Of a stretch of 64,000 bases of DNA, positions 35,825-48,270 are shown one piece after another. The stretch comes from Carex sylvatica (Eukaryota > Streptophyta > Magnoliopsida > Poales > Cyperaceae). The notes under the pieces were generated by a model that saw nothing but the letters and a program-made list of their open reading frames with translations, made no database searches and was not told where the DNA came from. Location of the stretch: NCBI GenBank assembly GCA_964058845.1, contig CAXKVR010000339.1, positions 17,212 through 81,211 of the forward strand, written 5' to 3'. Position numbers and translations under genes: made by a program. Numbering within the stretch: position 1 is the stretch's first letter; every line of letters begins with the position of its first letter.

Positions 35825-37589
35825 ATATTTTTCTCTTAACAAACAAGATAAATGTGCAATAAGAACTTGTGCATATGATAGAAGACTTATCTAACTTTCT
35901 GCATGGAATTAAAAATACAAGAAACTAATTTTAGGTTTGGAAACATTCTGTCAAGGAATTAATAAGTTCTCTCATGAAATTGGAATAAGAAAATTGCTGT
36001 ACAGTTCGTAATGTTTGAATGGTTTTAATATGTGATTGCTTTCAGTAACCATAAAATACAAGAATTTGTTCATTAATGAATTGTCATCAGCCTATTTTAC
36101 CACCATTATTTCAGTTATTCTCGCACAATTTAATATAATAAAAATTAGAAAGAAAAAAAAAGCAAATTTTGATACAACTAACTATATATGATTTTTTTTA
36201 GCTTAAATTCCATTCAAATTCCACTACCAAACAATTAGTTATCTTTTTCCCAAAGAAGCCAACAAAAAACTTAAAAGCCAACACAGAAAAAAAAATCACT
36301 GTTTTGTTTCCTTGCGCATTTACTTTGTTGTTTAATTGTTAGCTTTCCTTATGTAGAATAATATTCTTGTTCATATTCCATTTATCAAAAAACTAGGAAA
36401 AGTTAAAGCATGCAAGAATTTGAATTAAATAATAAAATCCAAATTAGAAAGAAATAATTCAAAATAATCCAGTAATATCAAATTTATTAAATGAACGATA
36501 AAAAAAAATTAAATTCGGAGGATCAAAAACAGTAGTGCAATGACGGCTCTTAATTAATGATCACATTAAAAAGTTGGAGAACATTAATTGCCAAAATTTA
36601 TAGAAGTCAAAAAGGCTCTTCGATTCTTGAAAAATAATAATTATATATGTGAGATTACAGAAGCTATAAACAATAAATATTACTTAATTAATTACATAAT
36701 AAAAGATAAACCAAGCTAGCTGTCAAAAAAGGTATATACTGCTAGCAGCTGTATAGTGCTGTAATATACCTATGTTGATAGCTAAAATTATATTATTTCA
36801 AATATTATCATGTATTCTAGCTAAGTACAATATATAGTACTATACATTGGTATTTTTCCAGACAACTGATTATAAGAAATATTATTTAATTTCACAGGAT
36901 ACATGAAACAAAATAGGAGGCTAATTCACAAATGTCTAAACAAATTTAATCTATATATATGGAAAAACAAACAGCGAGAAATAAATACATAATTGAAAAA
37001 GGGGAACTGTTAAGGACATTCAAAGTCAAGGCATATATAGTTACCTCAGTGGAAACTAAAAAGGGTAAATGAGTGGATTTAGTTTCTTAAAAAAAAAATT
37101 AGCAAAAAACAATAAGCTAGCTCTCTCAAATATATAATTTGGATGCATGTTGCAGCGGAATAGGAATCATGAGAAATATAAAATGGAAACAGCAATAAAA
37201 AATAACAACAGTAATAATGATAATAATAGTAATAATAAAAAAAAAAAATCATATCCTTTACATATATAGTGAAATATCCAATTTTAATATAGTGAAATAT
37301 CCAATTTTAAATTGGTTCCTTCCATCACAAAAAGAAAAAATTAACATAATAAATGGGGAATATATGAATTTCTTCTTTCTCCGAATTAAAAAGGGGAAAA
37401 AGATGACTTCATTTGACCCATATATAACTGGAGAATTTAAGTTAATGTAGAACAATGGAAAGATGGAGAAGAATAAGATAGGAATTATTAATTACCTGAT
37501 AACTAGTTGACATCTATGGAGACATAAATAATAGCACTGGCCTGCTTGTAATTTCTGAAATCTCTCTGAAAATAATAAATAGTCAGAAC

Positions 37590-37705
37590 ATTTGCCGATG
37601 CAGCATCATCAAGATTCTCATACCATAACCCAATATAAATCATATAACTGGTAAGAAAATATGAAATTAGATTTATGTGAATCTTGAAGGTGCTGCACCC
37701 GCAAA
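37590..37705 (-). ncRNA. MIR172: MIR172 precursor hairpin
   Basis: On the minus strand the 3' arm (37598-37618) is the 21-nt miR172, starting AGAATCTTGATGATG and ending in GCTGCAT. It lies in the context TGAG...CATCGGCAA, the classic MIR172 3' arm. The 5' arm (37676-37696) carries the star strand GCAGCACC-TTCAAGATTCACA, which pairs with it. The outer stem is extended by GTTTGC against GGCAAA, and the loop is about 57 nt. miR172 represses AP2-type floral and phase-change regulators. A TATA-like CTATATAT on the minus strand (37977-37985) would put transcription start near 37950, about 250 nt before the hairpin. A (GA)n tract lies further upstream. The hairpin itself is well supported; the promoter is inference. 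Confidence 0.93.
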
Positions 37706-37976
37706 CTCTGACTGATACCGACCGGCGACCAACCAAGCGACCGAGCAAGTGAGAATAGATCAGAGAGAGATAGGTCTGGTTCCTCTAGGACTCTCTAGTT
37801 ATAAGAGAGAGGAAAACGAGGCAGATAAGTAAAAGGAGAAAAATTTAAGATTCATGAAGAAGAAAGTAAAAAGTACATAGAAACAAGGTCGGATCCTTTA
37901 TGATTCATGCTTAGAAAAACAATACCGTACCGAGCAAAAGCAAAGAAAAAGATTTTGGGATGGAGGTGGGGGGGTC

Positions 37977-37985
37977 ATATATAGC
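37977..37985 (-). promoter_or_regulatory. Putative TATA box of MIR172
   Basis: GGCTATATATGA on the minus strand, followed by a C-rich stretch. It is placed as the core promoter from its position about 280 bp upstream of the hairpin. Confidence 0.4.
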
Positions 37986-38059
37986 CTCATAGGTAGAAGA
38001 AGGAGAGTAGAGAATCGAGCAACAAGAGCAAAGAAAAAGAAATTAAGAGGGGGGAGGGG

Positions 38060-38062
<3 letters not shown>

Positions 38063-38102
<40 letters not shown>
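38063..38102. repeat. (GA)n microsatellite upstream of MIR172
   Basis: About 20 GA units, preceded by a G-rich stretch. On the transcribed (minus) strand this is (TC)n, common just upstream of plant transcription starts. Confidence 0.9.
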
Positions 38103-38107
<5 letters not shown>

Positions 38108-41003
38108 ATTAGTTGCACCGTCGGTAAAAGGAGAAAGGCAAAGATGGGAATAAATAATGATAAGGTTTTTAGATCTTGAAATAATGGGATATATATAACA
38201 CTATCATTTTTTTTACTTTTAGGTGATATTTTTTTTTTACTTGCTTTTTTTATGTCTATTCGTACAGTTCACCACGGATAAAATATTAGTGGCAAACTGG
38301 CAATGTTTTGACTTCAGCACATAAATTATATATTTTTTTTTATGTTGGCTTTATTACTGTTTGTGCGTATGTTGCCTGAAAACAAAACAACATTGTCAAT
38401 AAATTATAATAAATTACATGATTACCGTTTACTCACGTATAAACGATTTTGAATATTCTTCAGCAACGAAGTTTTAGTTTAATTATTTTATTTTTTTTAG
38501 TTTACAAAATTAAACCCGGTCGATCTAGGAAAATAAAAATTGTATTGTTTTCTTAAAAGAACAAATGTAAGAATGTAAGGCGAGAAACATAATATCTCTA
38601 ATAAGGATTATGATTTGTTAATAAGGGATTATCTTCACAATTTAATAACATTTTCCAAAATAAGTAAAAAAAATGAAAAAGAAAATTATAATTATGTTAT
38701 CGACCTTTTAAATTGATATATATTAAATTTATTCAATTTAAGTATATCAGCTAATATTCAATCAAATACCATTATATAAATATGCATTGTTATAAGTATT
38801 AATTTAATTAATGAATTGTAAAACTTACATCAAAATTTCAGGTCCTATATATTGAAACTGTTGAATATAAAAATTACAAATTCATCTATATATGATGAAT
38901 ATTAAAAATGTCAAATTAAGTTAATTGAATGAGAATCGCAACTCTTAATTTAATTGGTCAAGAATCTAAATCTTCTGGATTGATCCGACAATTAGTTATG
39001 CAAAAGTGTTAATCAAATTTGCCAATAGCCACAGCAACCAATTTTAGGTAACGATATTGACAGAGTATTTTTGTCTTGACGCAGCATATGATTAATAGAG
39101 ATAATAAAAAATATATACAATTAATGAGCTGGATGTAGTCAAAATCACTCTGTCAATATATATACCTAATTTGATGGAGATGAAATTAAATTATCAACAC
39201 AACAATGATAATATTAGCAAATTAAGTACTACCAGGTGACATTGCTAAATATCAAGCCAGAATCTAATTATGTTGACAACTCATTGAAGAATGTATCATT
39301 TGTTGGGGGATGGAGATATTTGACGTTGATTTAAATTCAACATGTTAAAGACTCTTCTTGCTGTTGAATTTTCCTTGATATTTGATTGACAAAGATTTCT
39401 GTAAAGATGGCAAAAATCTCATTCTATTTAACTTGGACTCGAGTCTAATCTAATTCGAATTTTTTTTTTAAAATATCAAATTATTCTGAACTATTTGAAA
39501 TATATATCCAAGAATTCGAACGAGTTAATTAATTTGTCTTCTGTAATAATAATATAAACACATATTACAATAGTATATAATTATATATAAATATTTGCCT
39601 TAATAGTAAAAATATCATATATAAAAGTGTAAACACTAGCTCAACTTAATTTTTAAACGAAATATTTTTTATTAATCACCTTCATTAATATAATAACTAT
39701 TGTAATAGTATAAACGTATGTTGTAGAAATTTAAACACATGGATTAATTAAAAGCATAAACACCAGCTGAAATAAAAGCTCCATTATTGTCCACTTTTAT
39801 TATCATTAACATCTGTTGTAATGGTATAAAAACATACTATAATAGTATAAATACACAGTGGCGGAACCAATATAGTATCCTGAATTTTGAATTTTTTTTT
39901 AATCCATATGATATTAGATTGTTGTCCAATCCTGTAAAAAAAATTCCTATTCTGTGAAGCCCTAATTTTTCAATGCAACTATTTTTTTTAATTTTTTTCA
40001 CAGTCCACTCCCCTATAGAATTACAGATTATTTTATTGTTATAATTTTTAATGGCTACCCGTTAGCAATTTGTACACTTGCGAATCCGGATCGCCGATAT
40101 TTAAAGGAACAATAAACAAAATTTAAACAACGAAAAGAAAAGAAAAAACCACAGAGCGAAGCAATTCAAGCGAAGGAAGCTTAAGCGATTTGCGAAGGAA
40201 GAGTGATCAGCGACGTAGGAGCTCGGAGCTCGGTCGACCAAAGATAGGCAGAGCGGGATGTAAGCGGCACCAATGAGAATGTGCATTCTAAAAAATTCTT
40301 TTCCAGATAATTTTTCTAATAATATTCACCAATATGTTAGTGATGTAGTCTCTAATTTATATTTTGTTAATAATTTAGACTACTAGAATTACCAATCTAT
40401 TAATTATGTATGTAGCTCCTGATTGAGAAAAAAAAACATATTATGTTTATTGTTTTTTATATAAAAATATTATACATTATAACTTATATATTATTTTGGA
40501 CAAAATTTATATTTGTTATACTTTAATATTTTGATGATTTTAATTGTTCATAAGTTTTGTTCACCTCACACTCAAGTTCCAGCTACGTATGCCACGATTA
40601 AAATACATGTAACAATATAAATACTTGATTCAAATGTATATACAAGGATTAATCATCCATTTTCTTATGAAAGTAATTTTTTATTAATATAAACACATAT
40701 TTTAATAATATTAATCTGTTGCAACAATATAACAAGTGAATTTCAGCGTGGAGCATGCAAAATAACGTATTTTTTTGTAAAAAATTCAACGACCCGAAGC
40801 GCAGCCCCTAATAAGGTAAAAAAGACTAGAAAATACCAAAAAGTGTGGTTTTATTTTACACAGAAGATCAATACGATTAAAAGGGAACCAGTATTATTTT
40901 GCTTTGAGATTCGCGTAGAACGTATTTAACGTTTGAGATTTTCCATAAAAACACTTAAAATTTGAGATATCTCACAGGATGCAAATTCAACCCTCAAGGC
41001 ATA
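38103..41003. other. Gene-free AT-rich region
   Basis: No gene is supported. A small inverted-repeat MITE lies at 39053-39172. The 40080-40290 stretch, rich in GAAG motifs, gives only a short unrecognised reading frame on the minus strand. Confidence 0.45.
39053..39172. mobile_element. Small MITE related to 35699-35824
   Basis: The left end AGGTAACGATATTGACAGAG and the inverted right end AGGTATATATATTGACAGAG form terminal repeats. Internal GACGCAGCATATG resembles the other copies. Confidence 0.5.
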
Positions 41004-41012
41004 GCGTATGCT

Positions 41013-41203
41013 CGAAAATAAATCTGCTACGATCCTATGGGATTGTAGGGACCTATGATTCCAAATCGTACCCTTCATTTTTTAAGTATTACGAATCTCC
41101 ATAAAAATTGTTTTTATACATGAATCTCAAAGCAAATAAAAGGTTGGATTTGGAATCGTAGGACCCTACAATCCCTTTTAGGATCGTAGCAGATTTATTT
41201 CCG
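41013..41203. mobile_element. Mutator-type MITE, 191 bp
   Basis: Inverted ends GAAAATAAATCTGCTACGAT and GGAAATAAATCTGCTACGAT, both continuing into a long foldback with GGGATTGTAGGG. The flanking 9-mers GCGTATGCT (41004-41012) and GTGTATGCT (41204-41212) match at 8 of 9. The second family member is at 43875-44068. Confidence 0.75.
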
Positions 41204-41549
41204 TGTATGCTGACGTAGTGAATCCACGTCACCACAGGGCCCATGTCCCAGGATGAGATGCCTCTTTCCTGTCTTCTGTTCTTCTTGTCATGTGAAGCCT
41301 AAAACCGACTCACTACATGTATGAAGACTATGGAGTAAGGCTCAGAAAATCTGTAATGCATTTGTATGGTCGGCTGGTCATGTGGGCTGTGGCCTGTGGG
41401 TAACAAGTAACAACGACGGAAGGTAACTCTCTTTTTCGGCTGGGAAGTTTCTTAATAGCCTTCTGATTTTGATCAGACCGTCCACATTATTTTTTTAAAA
41501 AGTAGTTGCTATATTGGCAGGTTACGCAACCATTCGCTGGATGCTAATT

Positions 41550-41979
41550 TAGGGCTGGCAACGAGCCAGCTCGATTCGAGCTAGGTCAAGTTTATGTCTC
41601 TTTCGTTTTAACAACAAACGAGTTATGAGCGAGCCAACATTCAAATCCGAGCTGAAAAAGTGGCTCGCGACTCGCTTATTTTGGCAACGAACCAGCCGAG
41701 CCAGCTCGTGAAAGCTCATAGGTCAAAAGCTCAAATATATTAGATAATGTATTATAAAGTCAACTACCAGAAATTAAGTTTGTAACTAAATTCATATATA
41801 CTAAAATAATAAATCTCCAAATTCATACAAACATAGTTCACACAAATTTTTACTTGGACAGAGCTGGCTCGCCAACTTGTGAGCGAGCTAGACCCCAGCT
41901 CAAACTTGTTAATCCACTAACGAAAAAGTTAAATGCGAGTCACGATCGATCCACGTACTACGAGCTTTTTTTGCCCCCT
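41550..41979. mobile_element. Non-autonomous hAT element, 430 bp
   Basis: The left end TAGGGCTGGCAACGAGCC is matched on the right by inverted AGGGGGCAAAAAAAGCTCG. The flanks TGCTAATT (41542-41549) and TACTAATT (41980-41987) match at 7 of 8. Subterminal GAGCTGGCTCG motifs place it with the 32239-33039 family. Confidence 0.7.
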
Positions 41980-42511
41980 TACTAATTTAAATAAAAATAT
42001 ATGTAGATTTATAGAAAGAAGTACATTATTTATAAACAATATATGATTTATATGTAGAATTTTTCATATAGAATAGAAAGAAGCACATATTTAAAATATA
42101 AGAAATTCGGTATAGTTGAGGGGCATATAGGGATAAATAAGAAATTGAAGAACTTAAAGGTATATTAGAAATCAACCCTAATTAATAACTACAATAGATA
42201 TAGTTACTAGTTTTAATACATAATATAATTATGATAATGGAAATATAATATTAATAATAACATAATTATTACTGTATCCGCCAGCTTTATTTTTTTATGC
42301 TGAGATATTAAATATTTTATGATAAATTTGACCATCTAACCCTACTTTAATTTAAAAGCAAAAAGATCCCGGAGAAATGGATAATTTTCTTAGCAAACCT
42401 TTATTACTAAATATTTAACAGCTGCACCCCAAATCAGAACATGTTTAGAATTAGCTTCAAATATTGGAACTTTTCTTTGTAGCCCTTGGATATATAAGAA
42501 ATAATAGTAAG

Positions 42512-42902
42512 TCCGGCTAGTATGATATCGGTGTTATATGAAACTAATTTCAAAATTTATTAGATATACTTTAAAAAACTAATCTAAACCGTTCAAATTC
42601 ATTACTTTATGAGTGATGTGTTTACATGCAAAAAAGTTATTCTTTTGAGTAATTTAGTATCAATCAAGCAGTAAAAATTGTTGAAAAATGGACGCATTAA
42701 AATTAATTTTAAAACCCTCAAATTTGACCGCTTGACTTGATACAAAATAAATTCAAAAAATTATAATTTTTGTATGTAAACGCACGCACAATTAGTGAAG
42801 TATATCAGTTTGAACGGTTTAAATTCACCGTTTGAAATTATTTTGATAGATTTTTTAAATTAATGTTATATAGACTAAAATGATACCGATGTTATACACC
42901 CA
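42512..42902. mobile_element. Foldback MITE, about 390 bp
   Basis: The left end GATATCGGTGTTATATGAAA is the inverse of the right end (inverted: TATAACATCGGTATCAT). The internal TTTGACCGCTTGACTTGATAC and CAGTTTGAACGGTTTAAATT blocks are shared, diverged, with the elements at 51861-52272, 55140-55495 and 60780-61192. Confidence 0.6.
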
Positions 42903-43874
42903 CCAAATAGTTTGTACTGTAATAATAAATAATAATGTTAGACCAAGTGGGATCCTATGCTACTCTGCTAGATACTCTTTGGTGCATTTCTATACAATTA
43001 ATGCATTGCCTAGCTGGCTATGTAGGTTGTAAACCAAAATTTTAAGGCCGTAAATGGCGCCATCTGAAACAAATTACCTTGCCACAGATCTGAAGAAAAC
43101 GGTATCAAATTAAGTCACCTTCCTAAGATTCGATCCAAGAAACCTTTTACGAGGGACCAAAATGTGTCCAGATTTTTTGCGCTTCAATCCTGCACAATTT
43201 TCATGTAAATTTTTTTTTATTTACTTCTTTTTCTTCATATTTTTTTAAACCTTGTAATTACTGACATCTCTGATGTCATCTTTAATGAAAATTGGAGGCT
43301 AGATCACATATTTTATCTCTGAAAAAATTATATATTGCACAATTTTATCTCAGATACTTTGTTGTTTGTTCTCTTCTTGTTAATTTTTTTTTTAATTTAT
43401 TTGTTTAAACTCAGATTCGTATATAAATTTTTCGTGAACAAAATTTTGTTTGAAACTGATAATTAATTGCCATATGAAGTCCAAGTAGCACATCTATCTT
43501 TTATTTCGTAATTATATGTCAATTGTAAAATATGCAAATGGAAAGTCACAAAAAATTAGTGTTTGATCTTTTATTTGATTAGGAATTAAGTTGCCAAATT
43601 AACTAGGTAAGTCATTAGAATGAAAATTCTCTCATATAAATACTTTTCATCAATGAAAATTCGTAAGATGGCACATTACCACCTTAGAATGAGTCATTAG
43701 AATGAAATTGTTGCTCAAAAGGGCGGACTCAAATAAGCACATAAAGTGAGAAAAATTTATAGAAAATATACATAAAAATGATCTTGAAGTGCCGATCAAA
43801 CGAACTCTAAAAGTCGACCAAAATAACATAGTACATTACTACAAGCAAAACGATTTATATATAGGCAAATGCTA

Positions 43875-44068
43875 TGGAAATAAATCTGCTACGATTCTAA
43901 AAGGGATTGTAGGGTCCTATGATTTCAAATTCAATCTTTCATTTTTTTGAGATTCGTACATAGAAAATAACTTTTATGGAGATTCGTAATACTTCAAAAA
44001 TGAAAGGTTGAATTTAGAATTGTAGGACCCTACAATCCCTCCCTTAGAATCGTAGCATATTTATTTCC
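43875..44068. mobile_element. Mutator-type MITE, 194 bp
   Basis: Ends TGGAAATAAATCTGCTACGA and inverted GGAAATAAATATGCTACGAT. Flanking 9-mers CAAATGCTA (43866-43874) and CAATTGCTA (44069-44077) match at 8 of 9. Same family as 41013-41203, with the same internal GGGATTGTAGGGTCCTA. Confidence 0.75.
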
Positions 44069-44745
44069 CAATTGCTACATAAAATCTAGACTCAACCAAA
44101 CGAGATAGGAGCAGGTCCGATGGACATTGGACCTACTTTTAGATTCAATTAGATCTATCACCATACGATTTGCATTAAGATCTGTGCACACAAAAATTGA
44201 TAAAAACTCATAGAATTTTAATACGGAGCGCACGATTCTTGATGCAATTGGATGACCAGATCACCCATCGAACCAAAATAAGTCCAATGGGCATCGGACC
44301 TACTCCGAAGTGCAACCAAACACCTATACAAGATTTTTTTTTTTTTTCCTAATATGACCTTGTGCTTTCACCTATACATGCTTTAAATTAACTCTCTCAT
44401 CATTATGTCACCAACTACTAAGAAGATAATATTATAATCATGTTTGGGATTTAAGGTTCGATAACTACAGGTGAAAGAGTAGGGAATAAGTAATTTATTC
44501 CTGAATGATTCCTCCAACTTTTTAGTCAATAGTTTAATAATTCAATTGAAAACTGAAAAGGCTTAACAGTTTGTGAAAAAAATATTTGTTAATTTATGAT
44601 GCACACTCTTCAAAATCTAGTTTAATGTCCAATATTTTATCATTGACTTTGAAACTTTTAATTCTTTTGTGATAACTGCTCATTTCAACAATTTGTGCTC
44701 CCACCTCTTATTAACATCCAAATTCCAATAAAAATCAAACACCAC

Positions 44746-44776
<31 letters not shown>

Positions 44777-47158
44777 ACACAAAACCCCAACATATTTATA
44801 TGCGCAAGAAATTACAGCTATATCTCTGTAATTTTAATAATATTTTATAAAGTATGTTCAATAATTTTATATTGTGTATTCCATTGTCATTTTTAGAACA
44901 CAGAAAATCACTTGACTATATCAGAAATGAAATATGGACTAGACCTTTATTTTATTTTATTCAAAAAAAAAAAAACAAACAAAGAAAATCACTTATACTA
45001 ATAGGGCTACTCACAAAAAATTCAAATGTGTTCGATATATAGAGAATTCACTTTAAATTCCATGCAATCTTAGGACGTGTTTGGTTATCACGAGATTACA
45101 GAATGAGATTTCACAGATATGAAAACTAATAAATTAATTTACAGTACCCATGGGCCATGGGTATACACATAAATGATCATGGAAAGGTATGTTGAAAGAA
45201 CTGTTTGATTGTACCATGAAAATAGTTGTGATAAATTATAATTTGCATTTAAAATATGTATTTATTCAAATTTATTTTTGTTACATGCATATCAATTTTA
45301 TAGAAAATAATTACAAGTAGTCTAGTTTTTTTTTTTTTTAACGATTATAGTTATAAAATATAATATGTAAATCTTAACTAACATTATCAATTATTGTATC
45401 AAAATTATGCATTAATCAAATTTGCGGATTGGTGCCATACCAATGACATACCCAACTTCTATAAAATTTGCAAGATTTTGTTAATACTAAAAGAAAATAA
45501 AGCTAAAAATAACAATTACATTAATATGAACAAAAATACAATTGATACTGATTTGCAAGTGATTCTCCATATACAGTGAGAGAAGCATAGGAGGGAGAAC
45601 AACATATGTACCATTGTGGAAAAAAAAAAAAGTATAATCTGATATTTTTCTTTTTCATTAAAGAAAGATGAATGTTAAGCTTTCGAATTCCATACTTTTA
45701 TTATTACAACAATAGATTTTTCTCTTTCAAATTTTGAACTCATAATTTTTCACATTAAGAGACCATGTGTTTTTATTACTAGATCAAGAATTAGTTCTTG
45801 TTATTTTTTTTTCCATCTTTCTACATTAGTTGGGTTGAGAAGAAAGCAAATGAGAAATACATCGCATCTCATTCTATACAAAATCGACATTCATTTCCAC
45901 AGGATTTTGATCATCCGAACACATTTTTGTATTAAATGATAACTGAGAAATTGATGTGAACAAACGAACGGGGAAGAACTCTAGCTCAGTGTTGTAAAAA
46001 AAATATCTGTTTATGTCAATTAATTAGTCAATTAATCGTTGACACTGATCAAATTACTATGAATTTTTTTAATTAATCAGACAATTATTTTCTAATATGA
46101 TTAATTATTTTCAACTAATTATTTAGTTGTACTCTATTCGACTATGCATACCGTTATTTATAACGAGTAACCCTATATAATTGTATTAAAAGGTTGTGGT
46201 CAAATCTGATCACCAATCTCCTTTTACTATTGGTTATGACAGTTTACATCTTTGGTGCCAGAGGCAGAGGCATCGAAATTCGCACTTGGCAGTTGCACTT
46301 GTCAATGATATAACTAATTATTTCTGACATCCATATCTTATAAGATCTTTTGGATCAAGAACCTAATACGTGTGCAGTGCAGTACTAGCGGAGGTATTTA
46401 CTAGTGTCAATAATACTATATAATAAATTTGTTGCTTGCTTGTCTCTAGACACACTGGAAAGTCGCAAGACAAAATTATATGATCGTAACAGAGAAAGTT
46501 ATAAAGATATCATAATAATTCATTATAAATTAAGTTATTAAATTTGTTAATGCTTCAATGCAGGAACTTATTTTTATATGTAGGTCGGCATGCCCCCTCG
46601 ATCGCAGCGAAATTTTTTTAAAAAGAAATGGTCAACTTTGCTCGTGAAAAACAAAAAATTAACATCCGTGATTTATACAAATTATGTTTTTAGGAACCAA
46701 AAGCACACAACCAGATACTTTTTTTGGATTCAAATCTGCTCATTTTCTTGAGAAAAGCATTCTTCTATTTTTCCATCCGAACTGTTTAAAATCGATCACA
46801 CAGTTTCAATTATTTTTTTCTTTTATATCAATATAATTTATTAAAATAAATCAAATGTAATTGCAGCTGTGTAATTGATTTTGAACGGCTCTGATGAAAG
46901 AATAGGAGGGCTTTCAATCCCTTTTTTTACAGCTATATGTGGAATATATAGCACCAAGCATCATACTGTTCTTGTCCTGAAAATGAAATATAGAAGAACT
47001 ATGTTTATGCTTTAGTACACGAGAAATTATAGAAAGAACTAGGATTAGTTTGTACTTTGTAATATACTCATTATCATTATTATATCTAATATGTCTCTCA
47101 ACTATTTATATTCTTTCTTATTTACCTACAAAATTAATATTTCAAATTTAATGAGTTG

Positions 47159-47284
47159 GAAAAGGAGAGGTAGTACAGTTGGCTAGAAAAAAAAAAATTT
47201 AGAACTGTTGATTACTCAAAGGTCGAGAGTTCGATTTTTCTCCACGACTTCGCAGCTTCTGCGAAGACTATTTAAAAAAAAAAA
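47159..47284 (+). mobile_element. tRNA-derived SINE with 11-bp duplications
   Basis: Perfect duplication TTAATGAGTTG (47148-47158 and 47285-47295). The insert has an A-box-like GGTAGTACAGTTGGCTAG, a B-box-like GGTCGAGAGTTCGATTT, a perfect 3' hairpin CTTCGCAG-CTT-CTGCGAAG and a terminal A-run. This is a complete short SINE whose head looks like a tRNA. Confidence 0.8.
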
Positions 47285-47510
47285 TTAATGAGTTGTTTAA
47301 ATTTATTATTTTTTCAATAATACTCTTGTTTCTTCTGTCTTCTTTAATTATATTTTTCGCTCAATCTGTAACCCCTGGCACCTCTAAAATATTTAATTTT
47401 AACATGAAAACAAGGTTGAGGCACACCTCGAGGAATTTCTCCAGGGCAGCGGAGCCCAGCCAACGTAAACCTGATGTTCCTGAGGGCCGACTTGCATCTA
47501 GGCAGGTGAC

Positions 47511-47925
47511 TAGGGTTGGCAATGAGCTGGCTCGTCCGAGTTACGAGCGAGCTGACTTTAGAGGTTCAAGCTGAAATCTTAGTTTGAAATCATCATTAGC
47601 TAGCTCGCGAGCTGACGAGTTATCTCGCTGGATCTGACTGGATCTTATTTTAATAAGAAAATAAATTTTATAAATTTTTTTGGATCGAGCTGAACTATGC
47701 TGACAGTATAAAATTCACACAAATTCACAAATTGAAGCCTAATCGAGCTAGCTCGCGAGCTGGTGATCAGCAAGCTAGGCCCCAACTTGAACTCATTAAT
47801 TATAAACCAAGCTAGTAATGAGCTGACTCGCTAACAACTCGGTTTAGTAACAAACAAGTTATTAACGAGCGAGTCAGATACGAATCACAATCGAGACACG
47901 AGGTACGAGCTTTTTTGTCACCCTA
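47511..47925. mobile_element. Non-autonomous hAT element, 415 bp
   Basis: The left end TAGGGTTGGCAATGAGCTGG is matched by inverted TAGGGTGACAAAAAAGCTCG. The flanks CAGGTGAC (47503-47510) and CAGGTGTT (47926-47933) share 6 of 8 bases. It has subterminal CGAGC/GCTCG motifs as in the other two members. Confidence 0.75.
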
Positions 47926-48167
47926 CAGGTGTTCGTAGGAAGATGTTGACAAGTCCCTCTTTGATCATATTGTCAGGGAGATGCAACAACTTACAAGAAC
48001 AATAATTAAGCATCTCCATCTGTGTAAGCTAAAGGGTGCTAACACTTCCATAAATTTATTTATACATATTGAAATTAAATTGAATATTTTTTTTTTAAGT
48101 TTTTATATAGTTTAGTCTTCTTTTATGTTTTGTTCATTTTAATTTAAACCCCGATTTTATAAACTAT

Positions 48168-48270
48168 TAAATGTGTGCTTGTAGTTCGGTGCTTAAAATT
48201 TCTCATTGTGGTTGGGAGAGATTTGGATTCAATTATGGCCAATTACATTATATATTTTTTACATTTTTAT
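48168..48270 (+). mobile_element. tRNA-derived SINE copy
   Basis: GTGTGCTTGTAGTTCGGTGC and GGATTCAATTATGGCC align with the A-box and B-box regions of the copies at 28552-28690 and 29168-29285. It is diverged. Confidence 0.45.

Larger units (their letters stand above)
41988..47147. other. Gene-free repeat-rich region
   Basis: No gene is supported. It holds two MITEs (about 42512-42902 and 43875-44068), a C-run followed by (CA)n at 44742-44780, and several stretches with TGTTTGG-type ends (about 44440 and 45075) that may be decayed Tourist-like elements. Confidence 0.45.

Noticed and set aside
37598..37618. miR172 target site (AP2-like exon) rather than a MIR gene
   Set aside because: The plus-strand sequence lacks an AP2 coding context. 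A paired star arm and the CATCGGCAA extension on the minus strand form a proper precursor.
45680..45800. Another tRNA-derived SINE
   Set aside because: Only a B-box-like GAGTTCAAAATTTG is visible on the minus strand. No convincing A-box, tail or duplication.
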